A DNA stretch of 64,000 nucleotides from Marinobacter sp. F3R08 (GTDB lineage Bacteria; Pseudomonadota; Gammaproteobacteria; Pseudomonadales; Oleiphilaceae): the NCBI RefSeq assembly GCF_018860425.1, contig NZ_JAHKPI010000014.1:186001-250000 (forward strand). Reading direction: 5' to 3'. The notes under the pieces are model-generated. The model had not been told where the DNA came from. It worked only from the letters and a program-made list of their open reading frames with translations, and did not search any database. The first letter of the stretch is position 1; every line of letters starts with the position of its first letter. Below, one piece after another: positions 1-8,647 of the stretch. The position numbers were made by a program, and so were the translations under genes.

Positions 1-544
1 TACCTTCTACAAAGGTTTCAAACGTGAACCCCTCATTCAGGAAGCTCTGATGCTTGATATCGCCCTCAACCTGAACCGGCCGGCGTTCTCCTCCGTTTTT
101 CGGGCGCACAGACGTTGAGCCCGCCACGGTGGCAGCCACACCTCTCTCTTCTTCTGTTACCCGGCTTCCTGATTCATCCTGAACCCGGCCATTGGCTGGC
201 CCCGTCGCTTCGGAGCGTTTGACCGGCTCACTTTCCCGGGGTGCTGACCCCACTTTCATATTGACCCGTGGTGCCTGTCCACCATTCAGATCTTTCAGTA
301 CCTCTTCGATACGTCGCAGGTACTTCTCATTCACCCAGTCCATAACAAAACGGTTGGGTGCAAACAGCATCAGTTGCCCCTCCCGGTGATCGGATTGCAG
401 GGGCCTGAGCCAGGTATTGAACTGTTGTGCGGGAAACTCGTCCCGAAGTACTTCAAGACATTGATGCCACATCTGGTTTGGCACGACAGCCTGCTCCCGA
501 TAACCCTGAAATGTCTCTGAACGGACATGGGACATCCTGTCCAT
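1..544 (-). CDS. dnaA: Chromosomal replication initiator DnaA (N-terminal part, cut by window edge)
   Basis: Reading the minus strand from 544 gives an open frame that runs off the window at base 1, about 181 residues. It begins MDRMSHVRSETFQGYREQ and has the DnaA domain I pattern: a W-x-x-C-L-E-x-L-R-x-E-F segment, then FNTWLRPLQ and FAPNRFVMDWV. Domain I binds DnaB helicase and DiaA-type regulators. It is followed by the low-complexity linker (domain II) rich in Gly, Ser, Glu and Arg. The AAA+ and DNA-binding domains lie outside. A GGGGT ribosome site about 7 bases upstream favours the ATG at 544 over the one at 535. It is divergent from rpmH across the putative origin, the usual arrangement in pseudomonad-like gammaproteobacteria. 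Confidence 0.9.
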   Translation of the reverse strand, partial: MDRMSHVRSETFQGYREQAVVPNQMWHQCLEVLRDEFPAQQFNTWLRPLQSDHREGQLMLFAPNRFVMDWVNEKYLRRIEEVLKDLNGGQAPRVNMKVGSAPRESEPVKRSEATGPANGRVQDESGSRVTEEERGVAATVAGSTSVRPKNGGERRPVQVEGDIKHQSFLNEGFTFETFVEG

Positions 545-1129
545 TGAGATGACCCCGGATTCTAACCCGAGCAGCCCCCCAGTGAAAGAGCTAAAGCCAG
601 TTCATGAACAGCCTGTGGAAATTTATTTATTTATAATTCAACAAACTACAGACTTACCTACAACCTTGTGTACAGAAATATCCCTACAGATTAGTTACCC
701 ACAGCCCTGTGTGTACAGACTAGGGTTAACCCTGTTGGAAACCCCGGGACGCCAACGGGGATAACTTTGATCGAAACAGACAATCCTGCTTACCCACATT
801 TCGCCCCGCCGCTATCCACAGACCTCACGCTGCCTTATCAATATCCTTATGAACCTCGTAAAGATTTGTTTTTTAAGTTTTTTTATCGATTATCCACAGA
901 AACCATCGATACTAATAACAGTAATAATTAATCCTTAAAAGAATTCTAAAAATACTTACTGATTTTATTAGCGCAGGGACAACGCCGTTAAATTTCGGCA
1001 TGCGCACAACCCCCTAGCAATAATCATTGAATTCCCCCCGGTATTTGCATAGAATGCCGCTCCTGTTTTGGCTGATCATTTTCCAGCCAGTTACTGAATT
1101 TTTAACTTACGAATTGTGAGATCATCACC
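545..1129. other. oriC: Putative replication origin (oriC) between dnaA and rpmH
   Basis: This gene-free stretch of about 585 bases is AT-rich and contains DnaA-box-like nonamers: an exact TTATCCACA at 890-898, one-mismatch copies at 695-703 (TTACCCACA), 790-798 (TTACCCACA) and 812-820 (CTATCCACA). AT-rich DNA at about 860-960 next to the exact box could be the unwinding element. The dnaA-rpmH spacer is the experimentally known origin position in Pseudomonas, so position and boxes agree. The right end also carries the rpmH promoter. No test of replication activity is possible from sequence. Confidence 0.75.
1027..1055 (+). promoter_or_regulatory. Sigma-70-like promoter of rpmH-rnpA
   Basis: TTGAAT at 1027-1032 and TAGAAT at 1050-1055 are separated by 17 bases, a near-consensus sigma-70 arrangement about 75 bases before rpmH. 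It would drive rpmH and the tightly packed rnpA-yidD-yidC genes. Confidence 0.6.
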
Positions 1130-1264
1130 ATGAAAAGAACGTTTCAACCAAGCGTCCTGAAGCGTAAGCGCGTTCACGGTTTCCGTGCCCGTATGGCCAC
1201 TGCCAACGGCCGCAAAGTTATTTCCCGTCGTCGTGCCAAAGGCCGCGCACGTCTGTCCGCGTAA
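1130..1264 (+). CDS. rpmH: 50S ribosomal protein L34
   Basis: A 44-residue, very basic protein starting [22 protein letters not shown] and ending KGRARLSA. This is the canonical L34 sequence and exact family length. It is a structural component of the large ribosomal subunit. It is the first gene of the conserved rpmH-rnpA-yidD-yidC-mnmE string; rnpA starts 14 bases after its stop. Confidence 0.97.
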   Translation: MKRTFQPSVLKRKRVHGFRARMATANGRKVISRRRAKGRARLSA

Positions 1265-1278
1265 GCTCTGACTGCCTC

Positions 1279-1686
1279 ATGAAGGCTTTGAGTTTCCCGA
1301 AATCGCATCGTCTTCTGCGACCTGCTGATTACGGCAAAGTCTTCAACGACGTGCAGCTGAAGGTTCCGCATCGGAATTTTCTGATCCTGGCGACACCGAA
1401 TACCCTCGGTCATGCCAGGATCGGATTAATTTTTTCCAAAAAGAATCTGAAGCACGCGGTCCAGCGAAACCGGATAAAACGGCAAATCAGAGAAAGTTTT
1501 CGGCTACAGACGGATCTGCCTGGCCTCGATCTGATCGTGTTGGGTCGTCAGGGACTTGCTTCCCTCGATAATCCTTCCGTTCGTGCATCCGTAGATGATC
1601 TTTGGCGTCGTCTCAGGAAAAAACACGCACAATCCCAGCCATCCCGGGCAGCATCATCCGAAACTGCCGATCGAGGAACGGGTTAA
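1279..1686 (+). CDS. rnpA: Ribonuclease P protein component
   Basis: 135 residues; the protein subunit that helps RNase P RNA cleave 5' leaders from tRNA precursors. The N-terminal [17 protein letters not shown] segment and the basic signature [16 protein letters not shown] (the RNR motif helix that contacts RNA) are present. The C-terminal tail is Arg/Ser rich and poorly conserved, as is common. Its TAA stop overlaps the ATG of yidD (TAATG), implying translational coupling. Confidence 0.95.
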   Translation: MKALSFPKSHRLLRPADYGKVFNDVQLKVPHRNFLILATPNTLGHARIGLIFSKKNLKHAVQRNRIKRQIRESFRLQTDLPGLDLIVLGRQGLASLDNPSVRASVDDLWRRLRKKHAQSQPSRAASSETADRGTG

Positions 1687-1979
1687 TGCGCAAGCTTTTG
1701 CTTCTGCCCATCCGCTTCTACCAGTATGCAATCAGTCCTCTGATGGCTAGCCATTGCCGCCACCATCCCTCGTGTTCACAATACGCCGTTGAAGCGATAA
1801 CTCACCATGGCGCGATCAAAGGATTATTTCTCGCAATCCGGCGTCTGTTAAGGTGTCATCCCTGGGCGGAAGGCGGTTATGATCCCGTGCCTGGAACAAA
1901 AGAACTCCAGGGTCAGGAAACCGTAACACTCTGCTCACACGCTGATCATTCCCACACAACAACCCAGACCAGACAGTAA
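1686..1979 (+). CDS. yidD: Membrane protein insertion efficiency factor YidD
   Basis: 97 residues beginning [19 protein letters not shown], with the conserved Cys/His-rich core [16 protein letters not shown] and [17 protein letters not shown]. YidD is a small peripheral inner-membrane protein that assists YidC-dependent insertion. An upstream in-frame ATG at 1602 lies inside rnpA and is rejected because the conserved sequence begins at 1686, where the start codon overlaps the rnpA stop. The tail after GYDPVPG is family-variable. yidC follows 4 bases later. Confidence 0.93.
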   Translation: MRKLLLLPIRFYQYAISPLMASHCRHHPSCSQYAVEAITHHGAIKGLFLAIRRLLRCHPWAEGGYDPVPGTKELQGQETVTLCSHADHSHTTTQTRQ

Positions 1980-1983
1980 CTCT

Positions 1984-3699
1984 ATGGACATTCAACGCAT
2001 CGTATTATTTGCCGGCCTGGCTATTGTCAGTTATCTGATGGTGCTTGCCTGGAATGAGGATTACCATCAGCAACCCGTAACCCCGCAAGTCTCTGAATCT
2101 CAGCCTTCGCAGTCTACAGGCAGCATGGGTAGTTCAGACGATATGATGCTACCGGAAAGCGGCTCCGCACAGGTTGACGGTAATGGCGAATTCTCTACGC
2201 CGGAAACAGGTCAGGCGGTTATCAGCTCGACAGAAACCAACACCACCGTGAGTGATCAGTTCATTTCAGTTCGCACTGACGTGTACGATCTGCAAATTGA
2301 TCGGGTCAGCGGCAACCTGGTCAGAGCTCAGCTGCTTAACTACGACGATTCACTCAACAGCACAGATCCGTTAACTCTGCTGAATAACACCCAGAACCGA
2401 CTGTATGTCCTGGAAAGTGGTCTGATAGGTCGTGATGGCCCCGATAGCCGTAAGAACGGTTCCGCACCTGTCTACAGCACCGACGCTTCCAGTTATGAAT
2501 TGGCCGAGGGTGATAACGAGTTGCAGGTAGATCTGACCTACACCACAGAGACAGGTGTCCAGATCACCAAGCGCTATCAATTCCAACGCGACAGTTATGA
2601 AATTGACGTCAAGTACCTGATTGCAAACCAGTCCAGTGATGACTGGCAAGCCAATTTCACCGGCAAAATCGTCCGTGACCAAGCGCCGGATCCGACATCA
2701 CAGACCAGCATGGGTATTCAGGCCTTCCTGGGTCTGGTTATCAGTTCGCCGGAAGATCCGTACGAAAAATTTGATTTCGGTGATCTGCAGGAAACCCAGA
2801 TCAATCAGTCTGTAACCAACGGATGGCTGGCCTTCCTGCAGCATTATTTCCTGTCTGCCTGGGTGCCGGAGCGTGATATCCCTGCCCAATACCAGACCAC
2901 ACAGCGCGGCTCGAATTACGTAATGGGCTTTGTCTATCCTGCAACCACCGTAGCGGCGGGTGAGACTGCCGAGATAGGTGCCCAGGCTTACGTCGGACCG
3001 AAGATTATTGATCGTCTGGAAGCCATGGCTCCGAACCTGGACCGTACTGTTGATTTCGGCTGGCTTTTCTTTATCTCGCTGCCGTTGTTCATCATTCTGG
3101 ACTGGTTCCATAGCATCGTCGGCAACTGGGGTGTGTCCATTATCCTGTTGACCGTGCTGGTCAAGGCAGTGTTCTTCCACCTGTCCGCCACCAGTTACAA
3201 ATCCATGGCCAAAATGCGGGCGGTGGCGCCTCAGTTAACCCGGTTGAAAGAGCTGTACGGTGATGACCGTCAGCGTATGTCCCAGGAAATGATGGCGCTG
3301 TATAAGCGTGAGAAGATCAATCCTCTTGGCGGCTGCCTGCCGATACTGGTTCAGATGCCGGTGTTCATCTCTCTGTACTGGGTACTGTTTGAAAGTGTGC
3401 AGCTACGCCATGCGCCATTCATGCTGTGGATCCAGGATCTGTCGGTGATGGACCCTTACTTCATTCTGCCGATCCTGATGGGCGCCAGCATGTTTGTGCA
3501 GATGAGTCTGAACCCGACACCACCGGATCCCATGCAGGCCAAGATCATGAAGTTGATGCCGTTGATCTTCACGGTCTTCTTCCTCTGGTTCCCGGCTGGT
3601 CTGGTTCTGTACTGGTTGGTAAACAACATTCTGTCGATCACCCAGCAGTGGTACATTACCCGCAAGATCGAAACAGAAATGGCCGGCAAAAAGCACTGA
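1984..3699 (+). CDS. yidC: Membrane protein insertase YidC
   Basis: 571 residues, normal for the gram-negative form. An N-terminal anchor helix (about residues 5-22) is followed by an acidic Ser/Gln-rich linker and the large periplasmic beta domain (about 80-350). The conserved insertase core contains five membrane segments, including the [12 protein letters not shown] and [19 protein letters not shown] stretches. It inserts and folds inner-membrane proteins, alone or with SecYEG; the Fo subunits a and c encoded later in this window are classical clients. It ends with a basic tail ([11 protein letters not shown]). Confidence 0.97.
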   Translation: MDIQRIVLFAGLAIVSYLMVLAWNEDYHQQPVTPQVSESQPSQSTGSMGSSDDMMLPESGSAQVDGNGEFSTPETGQAVISSTETNTTVSDQFISVRTDVYDLQIDRVSGNLVRAQLLNYDDSLNSTDPLTLLNNTQNRLYVLESGLIGRDGPDSRKNGSAPVYSTDASSYELAEGDNELQVDLTYTTETGVQITKRYQFQRDSYEIDVKYLIANQSSDDWQANFTGKIVRDQAPDPTSQTSMGIQAFLGLVISSPEDPYEKFDFGDLQETQINQSVTNGWLAFLQHYFLSAWVPERDIPAQYQTTQRGSNYVMGFVYPATTVAAGETAEIGAQAYVGPKIIDRLEAMAPNLDRTVDFGWLFFISLPLFIILDWFHSIVGNWGVSIILLTVLVKAVFFHLSATSYKSMAKMRAVAPQLTRLKELYGDDRQRMSQEMMALYKREKINPLGGCLPILVQMPVFISLYWVLFESVQLRHAPFMLWIQDLSVMDPYFILPILMGASMFVQMSLNPTPPDPMQAKIMKLMPLIFTVFFLWFPAGLVLYWLVNNILSITQQWYITRKIETEMAGKKH

Positions 3700-3721
3700 T
3701 CGGTGCCCGAACCGTCCCGGC

Positions 3722-3750
3722 AAAGGCTCCTCTGTGGAGCCTTTGCTGTT
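3722..3750 (+). terminator. Rho-independent terminator after yidC
   Basis: Perfect 9-bp stem AAAGGCTCC (3722-3730) / GGAGCCTTT (3736-3744) with a 5-base loop, followed by a T-rich run (GCTGTTTTC). It lies between yidC and mnmE. An in-frame ATG for mnmE at 3734 falls in the loop, another reason to start mnmE at 3770. Confidence 0.7.
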
Positions 3751-3769
3751 TTCAGCCTGTGGAAAAAGC

Positions 3770-5140
3770 ATGAGTCAAAGTACCGAAACCATTGCAGCCA
3801 TTGCGACGGCACCCGGCCAGGCCGGAGTCGGCATCGTGCGTGTTTCCGGCCCTGGAGCCCGTGCCATTGCTTGTCAGATACTGGGTTACGAGCCCAAACC
3901 CCGCTATGCGCATTACGGACCCTTCCACGATAGTGGGGGCGAGCTGATTGATGAGGGCATCGGATTGTTTTTCCCCAATCCCCACTCCTTCACCGGGGAA
4001 GATGTCTTCGAGCTGCAGGGGCACGGTGGAACAGTCATCCTGGACTTGCTGCTTCGTGAAGTCTGCAGTCAGGGCGCGAGGCTGGCCAGGCCGGGAGAAT
4101 TCTCCGAACGGGCGTTTCTGAACGATAAGCTCGATCTGGCTCAGGCCGAAGCCATTGCCGATCTGATTGAGAGCAGTTCGGAACAGGCGGCCCGTTGCGC
4201 TGTTCGTTCCATGCAGGGGGTGTTCTCCAGGCAGATAGAAGATCTGGTAGATGCGGTTACCCATTTGCGAATCTACGTTGAGGCGGCCATTGATTTTCCG
4301 GAAGAGGAAATTGATTTTCTGGCCGATGGCAAGGTAGCCAGCGACCTGCAGAACCTGTTGGATCGGCTTGAGATAATCCTGGCGGAAGCCCAGCAGGGCA
4401 CTATCCTGCGAGATGGCATGAAAGTGGTAATCGCCGGCAGGCCCAATGCCGGTAAATCCAGTCTGCTCAACGCTCTGGCTGGTCGTGAGGCGGCCATTGT
4501 AACGGCCATCGAAGGAACTACCCGGGATGTTCTCAGAGAACATATCCACATTGATGGCATGCCACTGCACATTATCGATACCGCAGGTCTCCGGGACAGC
4601 CCCGATGAAGTTGAACAGATTGGTATCGCACGGGCCTGGGAGGAAATCCGGCAAGCTGATCGCATCCTCCTGATGGTGGATGCCACTACCACCAACGAAA
4701 CCGTACCCCATGAAATCTGGCCGGACTTTATCGACCAGTTGCCCGAGAAAGCACCTGTCACGGTTATCCGTAACAAAGTGGATCTTTCGGGCGAAACAGT
4801 GGGAATCAGCAATACAGACCATCCCGACGCTCCGGTCATTCGTCTGGCAGCGAAAGGTGCCGACGGTCTGGAAATACTGCGAGACCATCTGAAGCAATGC
4901 ATGGGATTTGCCAGCACGACAGAAGGCGGTTTTCTGGCCCGTCGTCGTCATCTGGATGCACTGGAACGTGCGAGGGACCTGTTAATTCAGGGGCAGAGTC
5001 AGTTGGAGGGGTTTGGTGCAGGCGAACTTCTTGCGGAAGATCTGCGCGCCGCCCAGGATTCACTGGGTGAAATTACCGGTCACCTGACGCCTGATGAACT
5101 GTTGGGCAAGATTTTCAGCAGTTTCTGCATTGGCAAGTAG
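3770..5140 (+). CDS. mnmE: tRNA uridine-5-carboxymethylaminomethyl modification GTPase MnmE
   Basis: 456 residues from the ATG at 3770. The N-terminal tetrahydrofolate-binding domain starts [23 protein letters not shown]. The inserted G domain has G1 [10 protein letters not shown]2 TTRD, G3 DTAG and G4 NKVD. The C-terminus ends with the invariant FCIGK, whose Cys is functionally important. MnmE works with MnmG to modify the wobble uridine of several tRNAs. In related bacteria mnmG is close downstream; here it lies about 16.5 kb away at 21.7 kb. Confidence 0.96.
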   Translation: MSQSTETIAAIATAPGQAGVGIVRVSGPGARAIACQILGYEPKPRYAHYGPFHDSGGELIDEGIGLFFPNPHSFTGEDVFELQGHGGTVILDLLLREVCSQGARLARPGEFSERAFLNDKLDLAQAEAIADLIESSSEQAARCAVRSMQGVFSRQIEDLVDAVTHLRIYVEAAIDFPEEEIDFLADGKVASDLQNLLDRLEIILAEAQQGTILRDGMKVVIAGRPNAGKSSLLNALAGREAAIVTAIEGTTRDVLREHIHIDGMPLHIIDTAGLRDSPDEVEQIGIARAWEEIRQADRILLMVDATTTNETVPHEIWPDFIDQLPEKAPVTVIRNKVDLSGETVGISNTDHPDAPVIRLAAKGADGLEILRDHLKQCMGFASTTEGGFLARRRHLDALERARDLLIQGQSQLEGFGAGELLAEDLRAAQDSLGEITGHLTPDELLGKIFSSFCIGK

Positions 5141-5190
5141 TCATTCGATACTGGTATGACCGGCTTTTTCACAATCAGTGTTCATTTTTG

Positions 5191-5219
5191 TTGAGCGGTC
5201 ACTCAATAATCGCTAGAGT
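5191..5219 (+). promoter_or_regulatory. Promoter overlapped by a 16-bp palindrome, upstream of the 5268 gene
   Basis: TTGAGC (5191-5196) and TAGAGT (5214-5219) form a sigma-70-like pair spaced 17 bases. The -35 element is part of an inverted repeat TTGAGCGGTCACTCAA (5191-5206), imperfect only in the inner bases. Overlap with the -35 element suggests a repressor site. The style resembles TetR-family operators, but no such regulator gene is adjacent. Confidence 0.45.
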
Positions 5220-5267
5220 ACTGGACGAACAAAACAAACAAAAGTAATTATCCAGGAGCCAAACGCG

Positions 5268-5870
5268 ATGAATCCCAAGATCGACTATTACTTCACGTGC
5301 ATTTCCCCGTTCACTTACCTTGGACACCAGGCATTCCTTGAGACAGCCCGAAAGGCCGGTGCAGAGATCAACTTCAAGCCGGTTAAACTGGGAACCGTAT
5401 TTGCTAATTCCGGCGCGAAACCTATCCCGGAGCGCCCGGTTTGCCGTCAGGAATATCGACTGCTTGAAATCGAACGGTGGGCCAGGAAACGTGGTTTGGC
5501 TGTGAATCTCAAACCGGCACATTTTCCGGCGAGTCCGGTTTTGGCAGACGGTTGCGCTATGGCCCTGCAGCATGCGGGTCATTCTCCGGGCGAGTTTGTA
5601 CAACGGGTGTTGACGGCCTGTTGGGCTGAGGAGAAAAATGTTGCGGACGAAGCCGTGATTGGTGACATTCTGAACAGTCTCGGGCTGGATAGCGACGGTA
5701 TTATCGCGGCTGCTCAACGTGCAGAGATTGCGGATGAATACGATCGCAACAGCGAGGATGCTGTTCGCGAGGGCGTGGTAGGTGTGCCTGCCTATGTGTT
5801 GAATGGTGAGCAATTCTGGGGGCAGGATCGGGTCGAGTTGTTGGCAGAAACGCTGTCAGCGATATCCTGA
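5268..5870 (+). CDS. 2-hydroxychromene-2-carboxylate isomerase-like (DsbA-family, GST kappa fold) protein
   Basis: 200 residues. The N-terminus KIDYYFTCISPFTYLGHQAF matches the thioredoxin-like start of HCCA isomerases, where a Ser replaces the DsbA CxxC. Later features are R-x-E-Y-R-x-x-E (about 60-67), a helical insert, and the VPAYVLNGEQFWGQDR segment typical of the family C-terminus. Members use glutathione as cofactor; the founding enzyme acts in naphthalene degradation, but many homologues lie outside aromatic pathways and no degradation genes are near here. The gene appears monocistronic, with a candidate operator-promoter upstream and an AGGAG ribosome site. Family call firm, substrate unknown. 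Confidence 0.8.
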   Translation: MNPKIDYYFTCISPFTYLGHQAFLETARKAGAEINFKPVKLGTVFANSGAKPIPERPVCRQEYRLLEIERWARKRGLAVNLKPAHFPASPVLADGCAMALQHAGHSPGEFVQRVLTACWAEEKNVADEAVIGDILNSLGLDSDGIIAAAQRAEIADEYDRNSEDAVREGVVGVPAYVLNGEQFWGQDRVELLAETLSAIS

Positions 5871-5945
5871 TTCAGGAGCAACATACTTGCCAATCACTGA
5901 CACTCCGGGTCAAATACGGACTTTCTGTTCCTGAAGCGGTGATCC

Positions 5946-7397
5946 GTGAGATTCGGAGTGTTTTACAAGTGGCTGCTAAGCCTCCTGCTGACCTTCAGTG
6001 TCATTGTTACGATGATACTGGTGGTTGTGAACTGGTCCTTTCAGCGCGGGTTCGTTTCCTACGTCCGGCAGATCGAGACCCAGCAGGTTGTCCACACCGC
6101 CAATCTGCTTGCCGGTGAATACCTTCAACATGGTAGCTGGCAGTTTCTGCGGAATGATGGTCGGCACTGGCCGAGGCTGTTGGAAGCCTCAGCTATTACT
6201 GTTCCGTCCGAGATGCGTCAGCCGCCGCGGCCTCGCACTCGGGGGGAAACAGGTGGCGTACACGCCCCTCAACAGCCTGACCTGATGGCGGCAATGGTTC
6301 CCCTGGCTCACCGGATTGTGCTTGTGGATAACAATTGGGAGCGGGTCGCGGGCCCATCGATTCCGGTTTCTGAAGACCACTGGTATCCCATTCGCACCAA
6401 CGGCAAATCGGTCGGCTGGTTAGGACTGCAGCCCACAGAGATTGTCAGTAACCAGCTTGCACGCAGTTTTATTGATCAACAACGCACTAACCTTGTCTGG
6501 ATAATGCTGGCAGGTCTGGTGTTGGCGTTACTGGTGGCCATGGTCTGGGCGAGATGGTTCCTGAATCCCATCCATCGTGTTATGAATGCGGCCCGGCAAC
6601 TTGCGGCCGGACACTATGAAGTCAGTGTACCGGTCAAGGGACGAAACGAGTTGAGTGAACTGGCCATCAACTTTAATCACCTTGCCCGAACTCTGGCCCG
6701 TAACGAGCAGCTTCGGCGCCAGTGGATTGTGGATATCTCCCATGAGCTTCGCACTCCCATTGCCGTTCTCGGGGGCGAAGTGGAAGCCATTATCGATGGT
6801 ATCCGACAGCCCACCCCGGAACGCATGGCTGCTCTGCATGGTGAAATTGATGCCCTCGGTAAACTGGTGAATGATCTGCATCTGCTGTCCCTGGCCGATC
6901 AGGCCTCTCTTGAGCTGACATGGGCAGAGATTGATCTGGCAGGTCTTGTCAGGGACCAGATAGCCCATTTCCGAGCCCGCATGGAGCAACAGGATCTGGC
7001 GCTGGACACCGAGATACGGGGACAGGTTTGCTTGCAGGCAGACGCCCATCGACTGTCCCAACTGGTGAAAAATCTTCTGGAAAACAGTCTCAGATACACG
7101 GACCCGGGCGGTGAGGTGTGTGTCCGGCTCAGCGCCGGTGACACGCTGGTTGTCCTGGAGGTTCTCGATTCCGCTCCGGCGGTGTCCGAGGAGGATTGTG
7201 AAAAGATCTTTGATCGCCTGTACCGGGTCGATCAATCCCGCAGTCGTGCGCTTGGTGGCTCCGGTCTGGGCCTCGCGATCTGTCGGGAGATCGTTCTGGC
7301 TCATGGAGGAACAATCTCGGCCAACAGGAGTTCGATGGGTGGTCTGGCCATCCGGGTGGAATTGCCCCGTTTCGGCGAACCAGCGGGAGGAAGTTAA
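5946..7397 (+). CDS. baeS: BaeS-like sensor histidine kinase
   Basis: 483 residues with a GTG start. Membrane helices lie at about 8-29 and 182-201, flanking a periplasmic sensor region with a Pro/Arg-rich stretch (residues 91-110). A HAMP linker follows, then HisKA with phosphoacceptor His266 in DISHELRTP, N box KNLLENSLRYTD, and an ATPase lid with GGSGLGLAI. The D box reads DSAP instead of D-x-G, as is typical of BaeS. BaeS responds to envelope stress and toxic compounds in E. coli and induces efflux. The response regulator follows 5 bases later. The symbol is by similarity; the true stimulus is unknown. Confidence 0.8.
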   Translation: MRFGVFYKWLLSLLLTFSVIVTMILVVVNWSFQRGFVSYVRQIETQQVVHTANLLAGEYLQHGSWQFLRNDGRHWPRLLEASAITVPSEMRQPPRPRTRGETGGVHAPQQPDLMAAMVPLAHRIVLVDNNWERVAGPSIPVSEDHWYPIRTNGKSVGWLGLQPTEIVSNQLARSFIDQQRTNLVWIMLAGLVLALLVAMVWARWFLNPIHRVMNAARQLAAGHYEVSVPVKGRNELSELAINFNHLARTLARNEQLRRQWIVDISHELRTPIAVLGGEVEAIIDGIRQPTPERMAALHGEIDALGKLVNDLHLLSLADQASLELTWAEIDLAGLVRDQIAHFRARMEQQDLALDTEIRGQVCLQADAHRLSQLVKNLLENSLRYTDPGGEVCVRLSAGDTLVVLEVLDSAPAVSEEDCEKIFDRLYRVDQSRSRALGGSGLGLAICREIVLAHGGTISANRSSMGGLAIRVELPRFGEPAGGS

Positions 7398-7402
7398 CCG
7401 AC

Positions 7403-8095
7403 ATGACAAAAACCGACAGAACCGTTCTGGTTGTTGAGGATGAAGAGAAGCTTGCAGCATTGCTACGGGATTATCTGGAAGCTGCCGGTTTCGGGGTTCA
7501 CTGTCTGTATCGCGCTGACGAGGTCATGCCCTGGTTGTCCAGCCACGACGCCGACCTGATTATTCTGGATCTGATGTTGCCCGGAGGCGATGGACTCAAC
7601 CTGTGCAATGACATTCGGCACGCGTTTCCGATACCTATCATTATGTCGACTGCCCGGGTTGAGGAGGCGGATCGGTTGCGTGGGCTTGAATCCGGCGCCG
7701 ATGACTATGTCTGCAAACCCTATAGTCTCAGAGAGATGGTTGCCCGGGTGAAAGCCATGTTCCGGCGAATGGAGCGTACACCGTTCCCGCGGGAAAACTC
7801 CCCTGTTTCCCCATTCACTGTTGATCCGGCGCGAATGACCATTCGGGTCCAGGGACAGCCTCTGGACCTGACCCGGGTGGAATATCGCTTGCTCAGTCAT
7901 CTGCTGGAACAACCTGGCGTGGTGTTCAGCCGTGATGCGCTCCTGAATATTATCTACGATGACTATCGCCTGGTTTGCGAACGGACCATTGATTCCCATA
8001 TCAAAAATCTGCGAAGGAAACTGGCGCCTCACTGTCCGGGTAAACAGATTATCCACTCGGTCTACGGTGCAGGCTATCGCTTTGATCCGGAATGA
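7403..8095 (+). CDS. baeR: BaeR-like OmpR-family response regulator
   Basis: 230 residues. The receiver domain has the acidic pocket EDE (12-14), phosphoacceptor Asp56 in IILDLMLPG, and the conserved Lys in CKPYS. A C-terminal winged-helix DNA-binding domain (about 130-230) contains LTRVEYRLLSHLLEQPGVV and the RTIDSHIKNLRRKL recognition helix. It is paired with the upstream kinase. The small lipoprotein gene following it may belong to the same transcript. Confidence 0.85.
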   Translation: MTKTDRTVLVVEDEEKLAALLRDYLEAAGFGVHCLYRADEVMPWLSSHDADLIILDLMLPGGDGLNLCNDIRHAFPIPIIMSTARVEEADRLRGLESGADDYVCKPYSLREMVARVKAMFRRMERTPFPRENSPVSPFTVDPARMTIRVQGQPLDLTRVEYRLLSHLLEQPGVVFSRDALLNIIYDDYRLVCERTIDSHIKNLRRKLAPHCPGKQIIHSVYGAGYRFDPE

Positions 8096-8218
8096 ATGCG
8101 CACTGGCGATCCCCGGCAAAAGGGCAAATTCCATAGTTCTCTCACAATCTCGACAACGCTTCTCAATACACTTCTGCCTGATCGCAACACCAATCCATTT
8201 AGCGAGGTGATACAACCG

Positions 8219-8476
8219 ATGGGCAAATCCCGATCTGTACTGATGACTCTGATCCTGATGGGTACTTTGTCGGCCTGCAGCCATGCTGGGCAGCCTGGTT
8301 CATCCGGCGGCAAGCGCCCATCCGGACCGCCCCCGGAAGCCTTCGAAGCCTGTGAAGGTCTGGCAGAGGGTGAACATGTAAGTTTTGCCGGACGCGGTGG
8401 CGAGAGTCTCGAGGCGACCTGTGAAAAACTCGATGGGAAATTGGTCGCTGTTCCTGAGAACGCGCCCAGGCGTTAG
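8219..8476 (+). CDS. Small lipoprotein with PPPEA..C motif, downstream of BaeSR
   Basis: 85 residues from ATG 8219, chosen because a GAGGTG ribosome site precedes it and the product then begins with a lipoprotein signal ending in the lipobox LSAC (Cys at about 20). An in-frame ATG at 8096 would bury the signal. The mature part is Gly/Pro/Ser-rich, then PPPEAFEACEGLAEGEHVSF and ESLEATCEKLDGKLV. It resembles small periplasmic proteins with a paired-Cys PPEA motif that I know only as uncharacterised. It sits 123 bases after the regulator stop and may be a target or accessory of that system. Confidence 0.7.
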   Translation: MGKSRSVLMTLILMGTLSACSHAGQPGSSGGKRPSGPPPEAFEACEGLAEGEHVSFAGRGGESLEATCEKLDGKLVAVPENAPRR

Positions 8477-8514
8477 TGTATCTGCGACTGCTCAGCAAAG
8501 CAGATTCTGAAGCT

Positions 8515-8545
8515 GACGGAGCCAGGCCAGGCTCCGTCTCTCCGG
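8515..8545 (+). terminator. Stem-loop, possible terminator after the baeSR-lipoprotein genes
   Basis: Perfect 9-bp GC-rich stem GACGGAGCC (8515-8523) / GGCTCCGTC (8530-8538) with a 6-base loop. It is followed by only a weak pyrimidine run (TCTCC), so termination is likely but not certain. Confidence 0.5.
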
Positions 8546-8647
8546 TTACCAATTGAAACGTTTTTATTGAGAGTGGTAGAGGCGTAAGGCGTAAATTTTG
8601 CCTTAATGTAGGTAGTATTGAATTTACTAGCTGCTCGGAGATGAAAC

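Noticed and set aside
3752..4951. 399-codon minus-strand frame opposite mnmE
   Set aside because: Antisense shadow of a conserved gene; no family features.
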